Assembly: GCA_014323865.1 (NCBI GenBank)
Contig: JACONG010000010.1
Location: 1 to 64,000, forward strand
Source of the DNA: Rhodospirillales bacterium
GTDB lineage: Bacteria > Pseudomonadota > Alphaproteobacteria > SP197
DNA length: 64,000 bases
Direction: 5' to 3'
The notes beneath the pieces were generated by a model. It had not been told where the DNA came from. It worked only from the letters and a program-made list of their open reading frames with translations, and made no database searches. A program made the position numbers and the translations under genes. Positions within the stretch are counted from its first letter, which is position 1. Each line of letters begins with the position of its first letter. Below are positions 10,641 through 18,701 of the stretch, one piece after another.

Positions 10641-12005
10641 ATGGCATACCAAGCCGAACAACTCGCCAGCCAGCTCAATCTCGGAGCATTCGGCAAGGCG
10701 ACCGAACTCAAGAAGCGTCTGTGGTTCACTCTGGGTGCTTTGATTATCTATCGACTTGGCACCTTCATTCCGACTCCGGGCATCGATTCCCAGATCCTGA
10801 GCGATATCTTCGACCAACAGGCCGGCGGCATCATCGACATGTTCAACGTGTTCGCCGGCGGTGCGCTGGAACGCATGTCGATCTTTGCGCTCAACGTCAT
10901 GCCCTACATCTCGGCCTCGATCATCATGCAGCTGATGACGGCAGTCTCGCCCCAGCTTGAGCAGCTGAAGAAAGAGGGCGAGTCGGGCCGCAAGAAGATG
11001 AATCAGTACACCCGCTATCTTACGGTGTTGCTTTGCATCGTGCAGGGCTACGGCATCGCAGTGGGGCTCGAGCAGGGACTGGTGACAAGCGCTGGCGTCT
11101 CGGCCGTGATCGACCCGGGCATGCTGTTCCGCTTCACGACCGTCGTGTCATTGCTGGGCGGAACCATGTTCCTGCTTTGGCTTGGCGAACAGATCACCCA
11201 TCGTGGTGTCGGCAACGGTGTTTCGCTGATCATCTTCGCGGGCATCGTGGCGAGTTTCCCGGGTTCCGTCGCCCAGCTGCTCGAGGCCGGTCGCGTTGGC
11301 ACGCTGTCGGCGTTTGCCATCATGGCGATCCTGATCGGCGGTGCGCTGCTGATCTACTGGATCGTCTGGATGGAGCGCGCCCAGCGCCGCATCGTTGTCC
11401 AGTATCCGAAGCGCCAGGTCGGCAACCGCATGTTCGGTGGCGAAAGCTCGCACCTGCCGCTCAAGCTCAACACGGCCGGTGTCATCCCGGCGATCTTCGC
11501 AAGCTCGATCCTGCTGATGCCGGCGACCCTGGCCAGCTTCTCGGCCGCTGGAAGCGGGGCCGACTGGCTGACCGAGCTCACGCGCCTGTTGGGCCGCGGC
11601 GAGCCGCTCTATCTCACCATTTTCGGCGCCTCGATCGTGTTCTTCTGCTTCTTTTACACGGCCGTCGTGTTCAATCCGGCCGACACCGCCGACAATCTGC
11701 GCAAGAACGGCGGTTTCGTGCCCGGCATCCGTCCCGGCAAGAACACAGCGGAGTACCTCGACTACGTCCTCACGCGCTTGACCACCGTGGGTGCGATCTA
11801 TCTGACGATCGTCTGCGTGATCCCTGAGTACATCATCGGGGTCAATCAGCTTCCGATCCTGATGGGCGGAACCGCGCTGCTGATTTGCGTGACCGTCACC
11901 ATGGATACGGTGTCGCAGATTCAGTCGCATCTGCTGGCCCATCAGTACGAAGGCCTGATCAAGAAAGCCAAGCTCAAGGGTAGCAGGGGAAGGCCCCGGC
12001 GATGA
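10641..12005 (+). CDS. secY: Preprotein translocase subunit SecY
   Basis: Core channel of the Sec translocon in the inner membrane. 454 residues with ten predicted membrane segments; recognisable blocks are YRLGTFIPTPGID (TM1 region), NVMPYISASIIMQL (TM2 plug side), and the cytoplasmic loop QRRIVVQYPKRQVG. The last ORF codons KGSRGRPRR overlap the adk start by four bases (ATGA), coupling the two. Confidence 0.97.
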   Translation: MAYQAEQLASQLNLGAFGKATELKKRLWFTLGALIIYRLGTFIPTPGIDSQILSDIFDQQAGGIIDMFNVFAGGALERMSIFALNVMPYISASIIMQLMTAVSPQLEQLKKEGESGRKKMNQYTRYLTVLLCIVQGYGIAVGLEQGLVTSAGVSAVIDPGMLFRFTTVVSLLGGTMFLLWLGEQITHRGVGNGVSLIIFAGIVASFPGSVAQLLEAGRVGTLSAFAIMAILIGGALLIYWIVWMERAQRRIVVQYPKRQVGNRMFGGESSHLPLKLNTAGVIPAIFASSILLMPATLASFSAAGSGADWLTELTRLLGRGEPLYLTIFGASIVFFCFFYTAVVFNPADTADNLRKNGGFVPGIRPGKNTAEYLDYVLTRLTTVGAIYLTIVCVIPEYIIGVNQLPILMGGTALLICVTVTMDTVSQIQSHLLAHQYEGLIKKAKLKGSRGRPRR

Positions 12006-12655
12006 AACTGATTCTTCTCGGTCCGCCCGGTGCGGGCAAGGGAACCCAGGCGCGTCGTCTGATGGATACGCACGGTATCCCGCAGCTTTCGACCGGTGAC
12101 ATGCTGCGCGCTGCTGTTGCGGCGGGCACGGAGCTCGGCAAACAGGCCAAGGAGGTCATGGATCGTGGTGATCTGGTCTCCGACGAGATCATCGTGGGCA
12201 TGATCGCCGAGCGGATTGACCGGCCCGATTGTGCTAACGGCTTCATTTTGGACGGTTTTCCCCGTTCGGAAGCCCAGGCCGTGGCGCTCGACACCATGCT
12301 GCAGGAGCGTGGCCTGCCGCTGGACCATGTGATTGAGATGAAGATGGTCGACGATGTGCTCGTTGAGCGCATCACGGGCCGCTACACCTGTGCCAACTGT
12401 GGCGCGGGTTACCATGACCGGCTCCAGGTGCCTAGGGTTGAGGGCGTCTGCGACAGGTGCGGTGGCACGGAGTTCAAGCGCCGTGCCGACGACAACGAAG
12501 AGACGGTGCGTTTGCGTCTGGGTGTCTACCTCGACCAAACCGCGCCGCTTCTCCCATATTATCGCGCCAAAGGTGTGCTTCGTGAGGTCGATGGCATGGC
12601 CGACATCGACGACGTGACGGCCCAGCTGAGCGCCGTTCTCAACGGTGGAAATTAA
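12002..12655 (+). CDS. adk: Adenylate kinase with zinc-finger LID
   Basis: Interconverts ATP + AMP and 2 ADP. 217 residues, the long bacterial form. P-loop GPPGAGKGT at residues 8-16; the LID carries a four-cysteine zinc knuckle (CANC ... CDRC), the structural zinc type also found in Gram-positives. Located between secY and rpsM, the usual alphaproteobacterial arrangement. Confidence 0.97.
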   Translation: MKLILLGPPGAGKGTQARRLMDTHGIPQLSTGDMLRAAVAAGTELGKQAKEVMDRGDLVSDEIIVGMIAERIDRPDCANGFILDGFPRSEAQAVALDTMLQERGLPLDHVIEMKMVDDVLVERITGRYTCANCGAGYHDRLQVPRVEGVCDRCGGTEFKRRADDNEETVRLRLGVYLDQTAPLLPYYRAKGVLREVDGMADIDDVTAQLSAVLNGGN

Positions 12656-12668
12656 GGGTTTTCGATGA

Positions 12669-12697
12669 TTGACTCAACACATCTCTAACCCTACAAT
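12669..12697 (+). promoter_or_regulatory. Sigma-70 type promoter for rpsM-rpsK-rpoA-rplQ
   Basis: TTGACT at 12669-12674 and TACAAT at 12692-12697 are separated by exactly 17 bp, close to consensus. It lies in the 109-bp gap between adk and rpsM, the only sizeable gap in the ribosomal cluster so far, so the alpha block can probably be transcribed independently of the upstream operon. Confidence 0.7.
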
Positions 12698-12764
12698 CTG
12701 TCATCAATCTTCCAAACCTGAGCGGTTTTGTCGGCTCATTGTCATTGACTAAGGAGCGAAAGCC

Positions 12765-13133
12765 TTGGCGCGCATCGCTGGTGTGAATATCCCGACCTCG
12801 AAGAGGGTCGAAATTGCGCTGACCTACATTCATGGTATCGGGCGCACGAAGGCTGAGGAAATTTGTGCGAACGCGCAGATTCCGCAGGAGCGCCGTGTGA
12901 ACGAGCTCACCGATGCCGAGGTCGCGCAGATCCGTGAAATCATTGATATGGGCTACACGGTCGAAGGTGACCTGCGCCGCGAGGTGGCGATGAACATAAA
13001 GCGGCTGATGGACCTCGGTTGCAACCGAGGCATCCGTCACCGCAAAGGCCTGCCTGTGCGCGGCCAGAACACCCACAACAATGCGCGGACCCGCAAGGGC
13101 AAGGCGCGGCCGATTGCCGGCAAGAAGAAGTAG
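12765..13133 (+). CDS. rpsM: 30S ribosomal protein S13 (TTG start)
   Basis: Head protein contacting the P-site tRNA and 5S/L5 bridge. 122 residues. The only start compatible with the conserved N-terminus [20 protein letters not shown] is TTG 12765, preceded by AAGGAG at 12751-12756. The C-terminal [20 protein letters not shown] is conserved. First gene of the alpha block. Confidence 0.96.
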   Translation: MARIAGVNIPTSKRVEIALTYIHGIGRTKAEEICANAQIPQERRVNELTDAEVAQIREIIDMGYTVEGDLRREVAMNIKRLMDLGCNRGIRHRKGLPVRGQNTHNNARTRKGKARPIAGKKK

Positions 13134-13142
13134 GCAGAGCAG

Positions 13143-13532
13143 ATGGCACGCGATGCAGCCCGTGTCAGGCGGCGCGAACGGAAAAACATCACGTCGGGCG
13201 TGGCCCATGTGAACGCTTCCTTCAACAACACGATGATCACGATCTCGGACGCCCAGGGCAACGCGATCTCATGGTCGTCAGCCGGTTCCATGGGTTTTAA
13301 GGGTTCGCGCAAGTCGACTCCCTATGCTGCCCAGATGGCCGCCGAGGAAGCCGGCAAGAAGGCCCGGGAGCACGGCATGCAGTTGCTCGAGGTTTTCGTG
13401 AAGGGTCCGGGTTCGGGCCGCGAGTCGGCACTGCGTGCGCTTTCGGCGATCGGTTTCCAGATCACGGCCATCCAGGACGTTACCCCCATTCCTCACAACG
13501 GCTGCCGGCCGCGCAAGCGCCGCCGCGTCTGA
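13143..13532 (+). CDS. rpsK: 30S ribosomal protein S11
   Basis: Platform protein near the E-site mRNA. 129 residues; conserved [20 protein letters not shown] and the C-terminus [16 protein letters not shown]. Nine bases after rpsM. Confidence 0.97.
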   Translation: MARDAARVRRRERKNITSGVAHVNASFNNTMITISDAQGNAISWSSAGSMGFKGSRKSTPYAAQMAAEEAGKKAREHGMQLLEVFVKGPGSGRESALRALSAIGFQITAIQDVTPIPHNGCRPRKRRRV

Positions 13533-13537
13533 GATAC

Positions 13538-13583
13538 GGCCGAGGTGGGTGGCTCGCCTCGGCCCCGATTGTGCCCCGATTGT
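13538..13583 (+). other. Stem-loop followed by an 11-bp tandem repeat between rpsK and rpoA
   Basis: GGCCGAGG (13538-13545) pairs perfectly with CCTCGGCC (13557-13564) around an 11-base loop. The 3' arm runs into two consecutive copies of GCCCCGATTGT (13562-13583). There is no T tract, so it is not an ordinary terminator; it could be a processing or attenuation element that tunes rpoA against the ribosomal proteins, but nothing in the sequence proves a role. Confidence 0.45.
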
Positions 13584-13654
13584 GATGTACGACACCGGCT
13601 CCGGGCCGGTACGCGCCGTGACGATGGCGCCAGAACCAGGAGGTCGATGGCTAT

Positions 13655-14671
13655 ATGAACAGAAACTGGCAAGCGCTGATCAAACCCAACAAGCTGCAGA
13701 TCGAGCCGGGCATCGACGCCTCCCGTGAGTCGACGATCGTGGCTGAGCCGCTCGAGCGTGGTTTCGGCCTGACGCTCGGCAATGCTCTGCGCCGGGTCCT
13801 GCTGTCGTCGCTCCAGGGCGCGGCTGTGACCTCGATCCGCATCAACAACGTGCTGCATGAGTTCTCTTCGATCGCGGGCGTGCATGAGGACGTGACCGAC
13901 ATCGTGCTCAATGTGAAGGCGCTCGCGATCAAGTCGCACAGCGAGGGCACCAAGCGCATGTTGCTGAAGGCCAAGGGCCCCAGTGCGGTGACCGCCTCGA
14001 TGATCGAGACGGGCTCCGAGATTGAGATCATGGATCCCGATCACGTCATCTGTACGCTGGATTCCGACGCTGAGCTCAACATGGAGTTCACCGTCGACAT
14101 CGGCAACGGCTACGTGCCGGCCACGCAGAACCGAACCGAGGATGCGCCGATCGGCCTGATCCCGGTCGATGCGATCTACAGTCCGGTGCGCAAGGTGGCC
14201 TACAAGGTCGAGAACAGCCGTGTCGGCCAAGTGACCGACTACGACAAGCTTTCGATGACGGTCGAGACCAACGGTGCTGTGACGCCGGAGGATGCCGTGG
14301 CGCTGGCCGCCCGTATTCTGCAGGACCAGCTGCAGCTCTTCGTGAATTTCGAGGAGCCGGAGAGTCGCGTCGAGACGGTGGAGCCGGTGGAGCCGGAGTT
14401 CAATCCGCACCTCCTGCGTAAGGCCGATGAGCTTGAGCTCAGCGTCCGTTCGGCCAACTGCTTGAAGAACGACAACATCGTCTACATCGGCGATCTCGTT
14501 CAGAAGACCGAAGCCGAGATGCTGCGCACGCCGAACTTTGGCCGCAAGTCGCTCAATGAAATAAAGGACGTGCTGGCACACATGGGCCTGCACTTGGGCA
14601 TGAAGATCCCGGATTGGCCGCCCGAGAACATTGAGGCTCTGGTGCGCCGTCTCGAGGATCCGTTCAATTGA
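13655..14671 (+). CDS. rpoA: RNA polymerase alpha subunit
   Basis: Assembles RNA polymerase and contacts UP elements and activators. 338 residues: N-terminal dimerisation/assembly domain ([20 protein letters not shown] around residues 32-51) and C-terminal DNA-binding domain ([17 protein letters not shown] ... [18 protein letters not shown]). Preceded by AGGAGG at 13639-13644. Normal length and intact. Confidence 0.98.
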   Translation: MNRNWQALIKPNKLQIEPGIDASRESTIVAEPLERGFGLTLGNALRRVLLSSLQGAAVTSIRINNVLHEFSSIAGVHEDVTDIVLNVKALAIKSHSEGTKRMLLKAKGPSAVTASMIETGSEIEIMDPDHVICTLDSDAELNMEFTVDIGNGYVPATQNRTEDAPIGLIPVDAIYSPVRKVAYKVENSRVGQVTDYDKLSMTVETNGAVTPEDAVALAARILQDQLQLFVNFEEPESRVETVEPVEPEFNPHLLRKADELELSVRSANCLKNDNIVYIGDLVQKTEAEMLRTPNFGRKSLNEIKDVLAHMGLHLGMKIPDWPPENIEALVRRLEDPFN

Positions 14672-14723
14672 GGATGGCTTGGCGCTGCAACGCCGGCGTC
14701 GCTGTGTGAAAAGAGAGAGAACA

Positions 14724-15155
14724 ATGCGACATCGTTATTCGGGCCGTAAGTTGGGCCGTACCAGCTCGCACCGCAAAGCCATGTTCAAGAACATGGCTTG
14801 CGCGCTGATCAAGCACGAGCAGATCAGGACCACGCTGGCTAAGGCCAAGGAGCTCTCGCCTTATGTCGAGAAGCTGATCACGCTGGGCAAGCGCGGCGAT
14901 CTTCACGCCCGCCGCCAGGCATTCGCCCAGCTGCGTGACGACGCCATGGTCGAGAAGCTCTTCGATGTGCTCGCCGAGCGTTATGGCGACCGCCACGGCG
15001 GTTACACGCGCGTCCTGAAGGCCGGTCATCGCTATGGTGATGCCGCCGACATCGCAATCATCGAGTTTGTCGAACGCGACGAGTCCGCCAAGGGCCAGGA
15101 TTCTGGCCCCGTCTTTGACGACGAGGACGAGATCAAGGACCAGGCCGCAGCCTGA
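14724..15155 (+). CDS. rplQ: 50S ribosomal protein L17
   Basis: 143 residues from ATG 14724 ([20 protein letters not shown]), chosen because it matches the family start and follows AGAGAGAGA; earlier in-frame ATGs lie in rpoA. An acidic C-terminal tail ([16 protein letters not shown]) is typical of alphaproteobacteria. Last gene of the ribosomal cluster; the following 130 bp (15156-15288) show no convincing hairpin terminator or gene. Confidence 0.97.
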   Translation: MRHRYSGRKLGRTSSHRKAMFKNMACALIKHEQIRTTLAKAKELSPYVEKLITLGKRGDLHARRQAFAQLRDDAMVEKLFDVLAERYGDRHGGYTRVLKAGHRYGDAADIAIIEFVERDESAKGQDSGPVFDDEDEIKDQAAA

Positions 15156-15288
15156 TCGTTCAACAGAGTGTTGCGAAAGGGCGGCTCCCTGTCACTGTTT
15201 TTCTTTGCTCGATAGTGTCATACCGGACATGGCCCCCACGGCCGCTGATTCGGGACCCCATGCCTGAGCATCTCGTTCGGTAGCCGAG

Positions 15289-15450
15289 TTACGATGGAAG
15301 CGCGTGGCTGAGGTCGTTCCAGTCCGGATTGTCTTTCTCGATCAAGGAGGCTTTCCAGTCTCGTCACCGCCGTTTGATCCGCTTTTCGCGCACTATGGCA
15401 TCGTTGACTTCCCCGTACTGCTCAACGAGGACAAGGCGCTTTATACCGAA
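15289..15450 (-). pseudogene. 3' remnant of a GIY-YIG endonuclease-like gene
   Basis: Read on the minus strand, one frame gives GIKRLVLVEQYGEVNDAIVR then EKRIKRR, a TGA, RDWKASLIEKDNPDWNDLSH and a final TAA. This matches the C-terminal block of small single-domain GIY-YIG proteins (the REKRIKKW...WK.LIE..NP.W.DL pattern). The catalytic GIY-YIG N-terminal half is missing because an IS630 element lies at its 5' side, and the conserved Trp position is followed by an in-frame stop. Too short and too broken to be functional. Confidence 0.6.
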
Positions 15451-15459
15451 GCGCGTTGA

Positions 15460-15856
15460 TCAGAACCGATTGGCCGAGCTTCTCGATCCGATTGAGGTTA
15501 TGCGCTCTGGATCATTGATCAACCTGTTCCAAGCCTCGCAACAGTTCGCCATGATATCGTCGTCGCTTGCGAAGATGCGGTTTGAGAGCCCGTTGTCCCG
15601 GATGTACTGCCAGACGTTTTCGACCGGGTTCAACTCAGGCGCCCTCGGCGGCAGTGGCAACAAGGTGATGTTCCCGGGCACCTCCAGTTTCGATGTCGTG
15701 TGCCCTCCGGCCTGATCGACGATCGGGATTGCGTGGGCGGCCAGGCGCGACTTCGATGCTGATCGGCTTCAGGTGTTCGGCCATCGCGTGGGTGTCGACC
15801 CAGGGCATGCCCAGACCGGCCGCCGGACAGATTGCACCGAAGATGTAGGCCCATTG
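15460..15856 (-). mobile_element. IS630-family transposase remnant (C-terminal DDE half)
   Basis: Minus-strand frames read WAYIFGAICPAAGLGMPWVD, then after a frameshift AAHAIPIVDQAGGHTTSKLE and VPGNITLLPLPPRAPELNPV ... ENVWQYIRDNGL. These are the second Asp (IVDQAG) and final Glu (ELNPVENVW) regions of an IS630 DDE transposase. The N-terminal half is absent and at least one frameshift interrupts the rest near 15735-15750. The fragment sits between two truncated host genes, so the original insertion was followed by deletions. Confidence 0.8.
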
Positions 15857-16168
15857 GGTGCGTTATCTTGCCGCCCGGCACGATCATATGACCTGCTCGG
15901 GCGAGACCTCGACGCCCCTGTGGCGCAAGGTATCGGCGGCGACCGCCTCGCGCAGGGCCATGATACCCGGGGCCGGTGCGTAGCCGTGGTGGCCGTCGCG
16001 TAGCGCCCGAATGCCGGACTCGACGATGTGCTCAGGCGTCTTGAAGTCGGGCTGGCCGATGCCAAGGTTGATGATCGAACGGCCCTGTGCTTGGAGTTCC
16101 GTGGCGCGTCCGAGCACGGCAAAGGCGGTCTCGGAGGCCAGATTGGCAACGTTCGCGGCGGTGATCAT
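15857..16168 (-). pseudogene. Aspartate aminotransferase-like gene, 5' fragment cut by IS630
   Basis: A class I/II PLP aminotransferase start is clear: MITAANVANLASETAFAVLG ... INLGIGQPDFKTPEHIVESG ... HHGYAPAPGIMALREAV. A two-base insertion (GTCATATG for GTCATG, near 15886-15890) shifts the frame before the conserved MIVPGGK, and the gene then runs directly into the IS630 remnant. The catalytic Lys domain is absent, so this ~100-residue piece cannot be active. Confidence 0.8.
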
Positions 16169-16205
16169 GAGATGACGCGGTCCATGTTTGGAAGCATGTT
16201 GACGG

Positions 16206-16234
16206 TTGACCCGGAAGGGCCTTCATCGTACAGA
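16206..16234 (+). promoter_or_regulatory. Candidate promoter upstream of tRNA-His
   Basis: TTGACC (16206-16211) and TACAGA (16229-16234) with a 17-bp spacer, ending about 64 bp before the tRNA. It is the best -35/-10 pair in the gap between the aminotransferase fragment and the tRNA. Assignment rests on motif resemblance alone. Confidence 0.4.
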
Positions 16235-16297
16235 CGCGCGCCTTGGAGCCAAGCGCATCGAAACGCCCTTTTTTCTTAGGCTCCAACGTGGCCTGTG

Positions 16298-16374
16298 GTG
16301 GCTATAGCTCAGTTGGTTAGAGCGCCTGGTTGTGGTCCAGGAGGTCGTCGGTTCGAATCCGACTAGCCACCCCA
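16298..16374 (+). tRNA. tRNA-His (anticodon GTG)
   Basis: 77 nt cloverleaf with encoded CCA. Acceptor stem GTGGCTA (16298-16304) pairs with TAGCCAC (16364-16370); anticodon stem CCTGG/CCAGG encloses loop TTGTGGT with anticodon GTG at 16332-16334; T arm is GTCGG-TTCGAAT-CCGAC. The discriminator is C (16371) and the preceding genomic base 16297 is G, which can serve as the extra G-1 that identifies tRNA-His. Confidence 0.97.
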
Positions 16375-16452
16375 AACCCCGCGCATCCGAACCCCGCGAG
16401 ATTTTGAATCCCGATCCCGTGCCTTTGCGCGGGGCAGACCTATATTCAGGTC

Positions 16453-17013
16453 ATGATCCGCGCTGTCGCCGTATCGCTTTGTCTGCTTTGTGGAGCCATC
16501 GGGGCGTCCGCGTTCTGGGGCACGGTGACGTCGGCTTGCGAAACGCCCGTCCATCGTGGCGTGGCGGATGCCATTGATGGCCACACCCTGCACTTCACCC
16601 GCGACAACGGCCTCGTCGATATCATCCGACTGGTCAGCGTTGAAGCGCCGGAGCTCTGTCAGGTCTGCCGCATCGACGGCGTCGAGTGGGATTGCGGCCT
16701 CGAAGCCCGGTCCACGCTGGCTGCCCTGGTCGACGAGCGCGAACTGGCCTGCTGCATGTACTGCGACGACGAACCCGATGGTGAGTGTATGGCGCTGCGC
16801 CGCGACGACGACACCGCTATCGGTGAGGAGATGCTGCGCGCCGGCATGGCGACCTCCCACGCCTATTTCGCCAACAATCTTCAAGCCGCCGAATCCCAGG
16901 CGAACAATGCCGGTCGCGGCCTGTGGCGTGGCGACCGGGTGCACCCCGACGCCTGGTGCGACGGAAAGCGGTTGGGTGCGGGGCCTTGCCGGTGCTGTTA
17001 TCTGCCGGAGTAG
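16453..17013 (+). CDS. Exported staphylococcal-nuclease-like protein, Cys-rich
   Basis: 186 residues: a signal peptide (MIRAVAVSLCLLCGAIGASA) followed by an SNase-like fold. The conserved start ADAIDGHTLHF and the catalytic-loop pattern IRLVSVEAPELC (Arg and Glu of the thermonuclease active site) are visible, and GRGLWRGDRVHPDAW resembles the family C-terminus. It is unusual in having many cysteines (CQVC, CCMYC, CRCC) suggesting disulfides or metal. Probably periplasmic. Nuclease activity is inferred from fold only; several SNase-like domains are non-catalytic. Confidence 0.7.
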   Translation: MIRAVAVSLCLLCGAIGASAFWGTVTSACETPVHRGVADAIDGHTLHFTRDNGLVDIIRLVSVEAPELCQVCRIDGVEWDCGLEARSTLAALVDERELACCMYCDDEPDGECMALRRDDDTAIGEEMLRAGMATSHAYFANNLQAAESQANNAGRGLWRGDRVHPDAWCDGKRLGAGPCRCCYLPE

Positions 17014-17057
17014 GGTAAGCGGTTGTCTGTGTCCTGAAGCAATGGTGTCATGAGCTC

Positions 17058-17564
17058 ATGTCTGCTGTCCGTGTCGTTTGTCTCGCCCTGATCGTTGCCG
17101 CCGCAGGCTTCGCCCTGCGGCCCGCCCATGCTGGCTGTTCCGACCTTCCGGCCCCCGGGGTCGACTGGCGAAGCTGCAACCTGCAGGGCATCTCGTTTCC
17201 CGCTTCCGACATGTCGGACGGCAACCTGCGCGGCGCCTCGCTCAGCAATGCCGATCACACCGGCAGCAACTTCTCCGGCATCGACGGCTACCGGGTGCGC
17301 TTCGTGGAATCGATCCTGGTTGACACCGTGTTCGACGGCGCGGCGCTGACCGACGCCCGGTTCGACCGGGCGGATCTTTCGGGTGCGTCGATGCGCGATG
17401 TCGCAGCGCGTAACGCCAAGTTCCAGTTCGCCAATCTCTCCGGCGTCGACTTCACCGGTGCGAACCTGCGCGATGTCGACCTGACCGGCACCGATCTCTC
17501 CGGCGCCATCTGGATCGACGGCGAGCGAGTCTGTGCGGAGGGATCGATGGGGATATGCCGATGA
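17058..17564 (+). CDS. Exported pentapeptide-repeat protein
   Basis: 168 residues with a signal peptide ending near RPAHA, then tandem A(D/N)LXX-type pentapeptides (for example NLRGASLSNAD, ADLSGASMRD, ANLSGVDFTGANLRDVDLTG), which fold into a right-handed quadrilateral beta-helix. Exported members have no known enzymatic role. It follows the nuclease-like gene by 44 bp and overlaps the next small gene (ATGA), so the three probably form one transcript. Confidence 0.8.
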   Translation: MSAVRVVCLALIVAAAGFALRPAHAGCSDLPAPGVDWRSCNLQGISFPASDMSDGNLRGASLSNADHTGSNFSGIDGYRVRFVESILVDTVFDGAALTDARFDRADLSGASMRDVAARNAKFQFANLSGVDFTGANLRDVDLTGTDLSGAIWIDGERVCAEGSMGICR

Positions 17565-17734
17565 CCGACTTCTCCTGTCCGTTCTGCAACGACCCCATCG
17601 CCTGTCCCGTGGATGTTCACGGTGACGTGCAGTGCAGCACGTGCCACACCAACGTCGATCCCTGCTGCGGTGGAGCGCTGTGCCTGATCAGCCCGCCGGC
17701 CGATCCGGCGGGCGGGGAGAGCGGCGAAACCTGA
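17561..17734 (+). CDS. 57-residue eight-cysteine (zinc-ribbon-like) protein
   Basis: Starts at ATG 17561, overlapping the pentapeptide gene stop by four bases, and ends at TGA 17732-17734. The protein contains CPFC at residues 6-9, C15, CSTC at 25-28, CC at 35-36 and C41, with an acidic Gly-rich tail. Two CxxC pairs suggest a zinc ribbon. There is no signal peptide, so unlike its two neighbours it is probably cytoplasmic. I do not recognise a family; the overlap and the clean cysteine pattern support it as a real gene. Confidence 0.6.
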   Translation: MTDFSCPFCNDPIACPVDVHGDVQCSTCHTNVDPCCGGALCLISPPADPAGGESGET

Positions 17735-18611
17735 TAGCCTACCGCCCAGCGCGATGCCGGGCAGCACCAGGGTCATGCCGATCATCGTCAGCGTATTCGG
17801 CACCTCGTCGAGCAGGCCCCAGACAATCGGTGTCGCCAGCACCGAACGAAGATCATCACGAGCGCGGCGCGCTGTGGACCGATCGTGCGGATCGCGCGGG
17901 TGTAGAGGATCGGCGCCAGGGCGCCTGTGAGAAAGCCCTGATAGACGAACTGCAGTGCGCTCTCGTGCCACGGCTCTTCGGGAACGGTCGTGGGATCGAA
18001 CAGCAGCACGAGCGGGGCTTACCAGATGGCCGGGACCACGGCGATAATCGCCACATTGGTCAGCGGGCTCAGGCCGTAGACCCGCGTACCCATCGTGAAG
18101 GCTGCCCACATGAGCGCTGCGGCGAGGAAGAATGCGTGCCCTGCCAGGTGCCGAACTGACTGTCCTTGATGCCAATCAGCGCCAGCGCAGCAAGCACGAT
18201 CCCCAGGCCGAGCCATTGATCGCCCGAGGGTCGTTCGCCGATCCAGGCCCAGGCGAGCAGGGCGACGAAGACGTCCAGTGCGCCGGGGATAACGGTGGCG
18301 CCCTGGGCCGCCGGCGCGAACGCCAGCCCGCCGACCGACGCCAGGCTGTAGGGCACACCGCCCATCATCGAGAGCACCGGCAGCGGCGGCCACCCGGCGT
18401 CCATGATCTCCCAGCGGCGCTTCCAGAAGACCGGCGCCATCACCAAGCCCGAGCCCAGGAAGCGCAGCAGCGTGATGTTGCTGACCAGCAGACTGCTTGT
18501 CGCGTCATAACGTGACGTCACCATCAAGCCCGCCCAGAGGATAGCCACCGGGACGGCGCAACCCAAGCCCATCAGGAGTTGGCACCGGTCCGGCGTGGGA
18601 ACCGTGGGCAT
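17735..18611 (-). pseudogene. DMT/EamA transporter pseudogene
   Basis: A ten-segment drug/metabolite transporter can be reconstructed from several minus-strand pieces: it starts at ATG 18611 (MPTVPTPDRCQLLMGLGCAV), runs to about 18140, shifts frame to HAFFLAAALMWAAFTMGTRV, meets an in-frame TAA at 18019-18021 after VVPAIW, continues as APLVLLFDPTTV, and shifts again near 17850 to LATPIVWGLLDEVPNTLT. No in-frame stop follows the last segment, so the 3' limit is approximate. At least three lesions make it non-functional. A related intact gene lies next door on the opposite strand. Confidence 0.8.
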
Positions 18612-18701
18612 AGCGGCTTCGATAGAGGCTGCTTGCGGAAGGGGCCAGCACGCAAGCTGCTGACAATACGCTGTCAGCACGGCTGTCGCAGGATCGCGGC
18701 C

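Noticed and set aside
13493-14593. Long 366-codon minus-strand open frame
   Set aside because: It is antisense to rpoA and arises from GC-rich codon structure.
15329-15715. Plus-strand 128-codon open frame
   Set aside because: It is antisense to the IS630 transposase and GIY-YIG remnants, which have clear family motifs; the plus-strand product resembles nothing.
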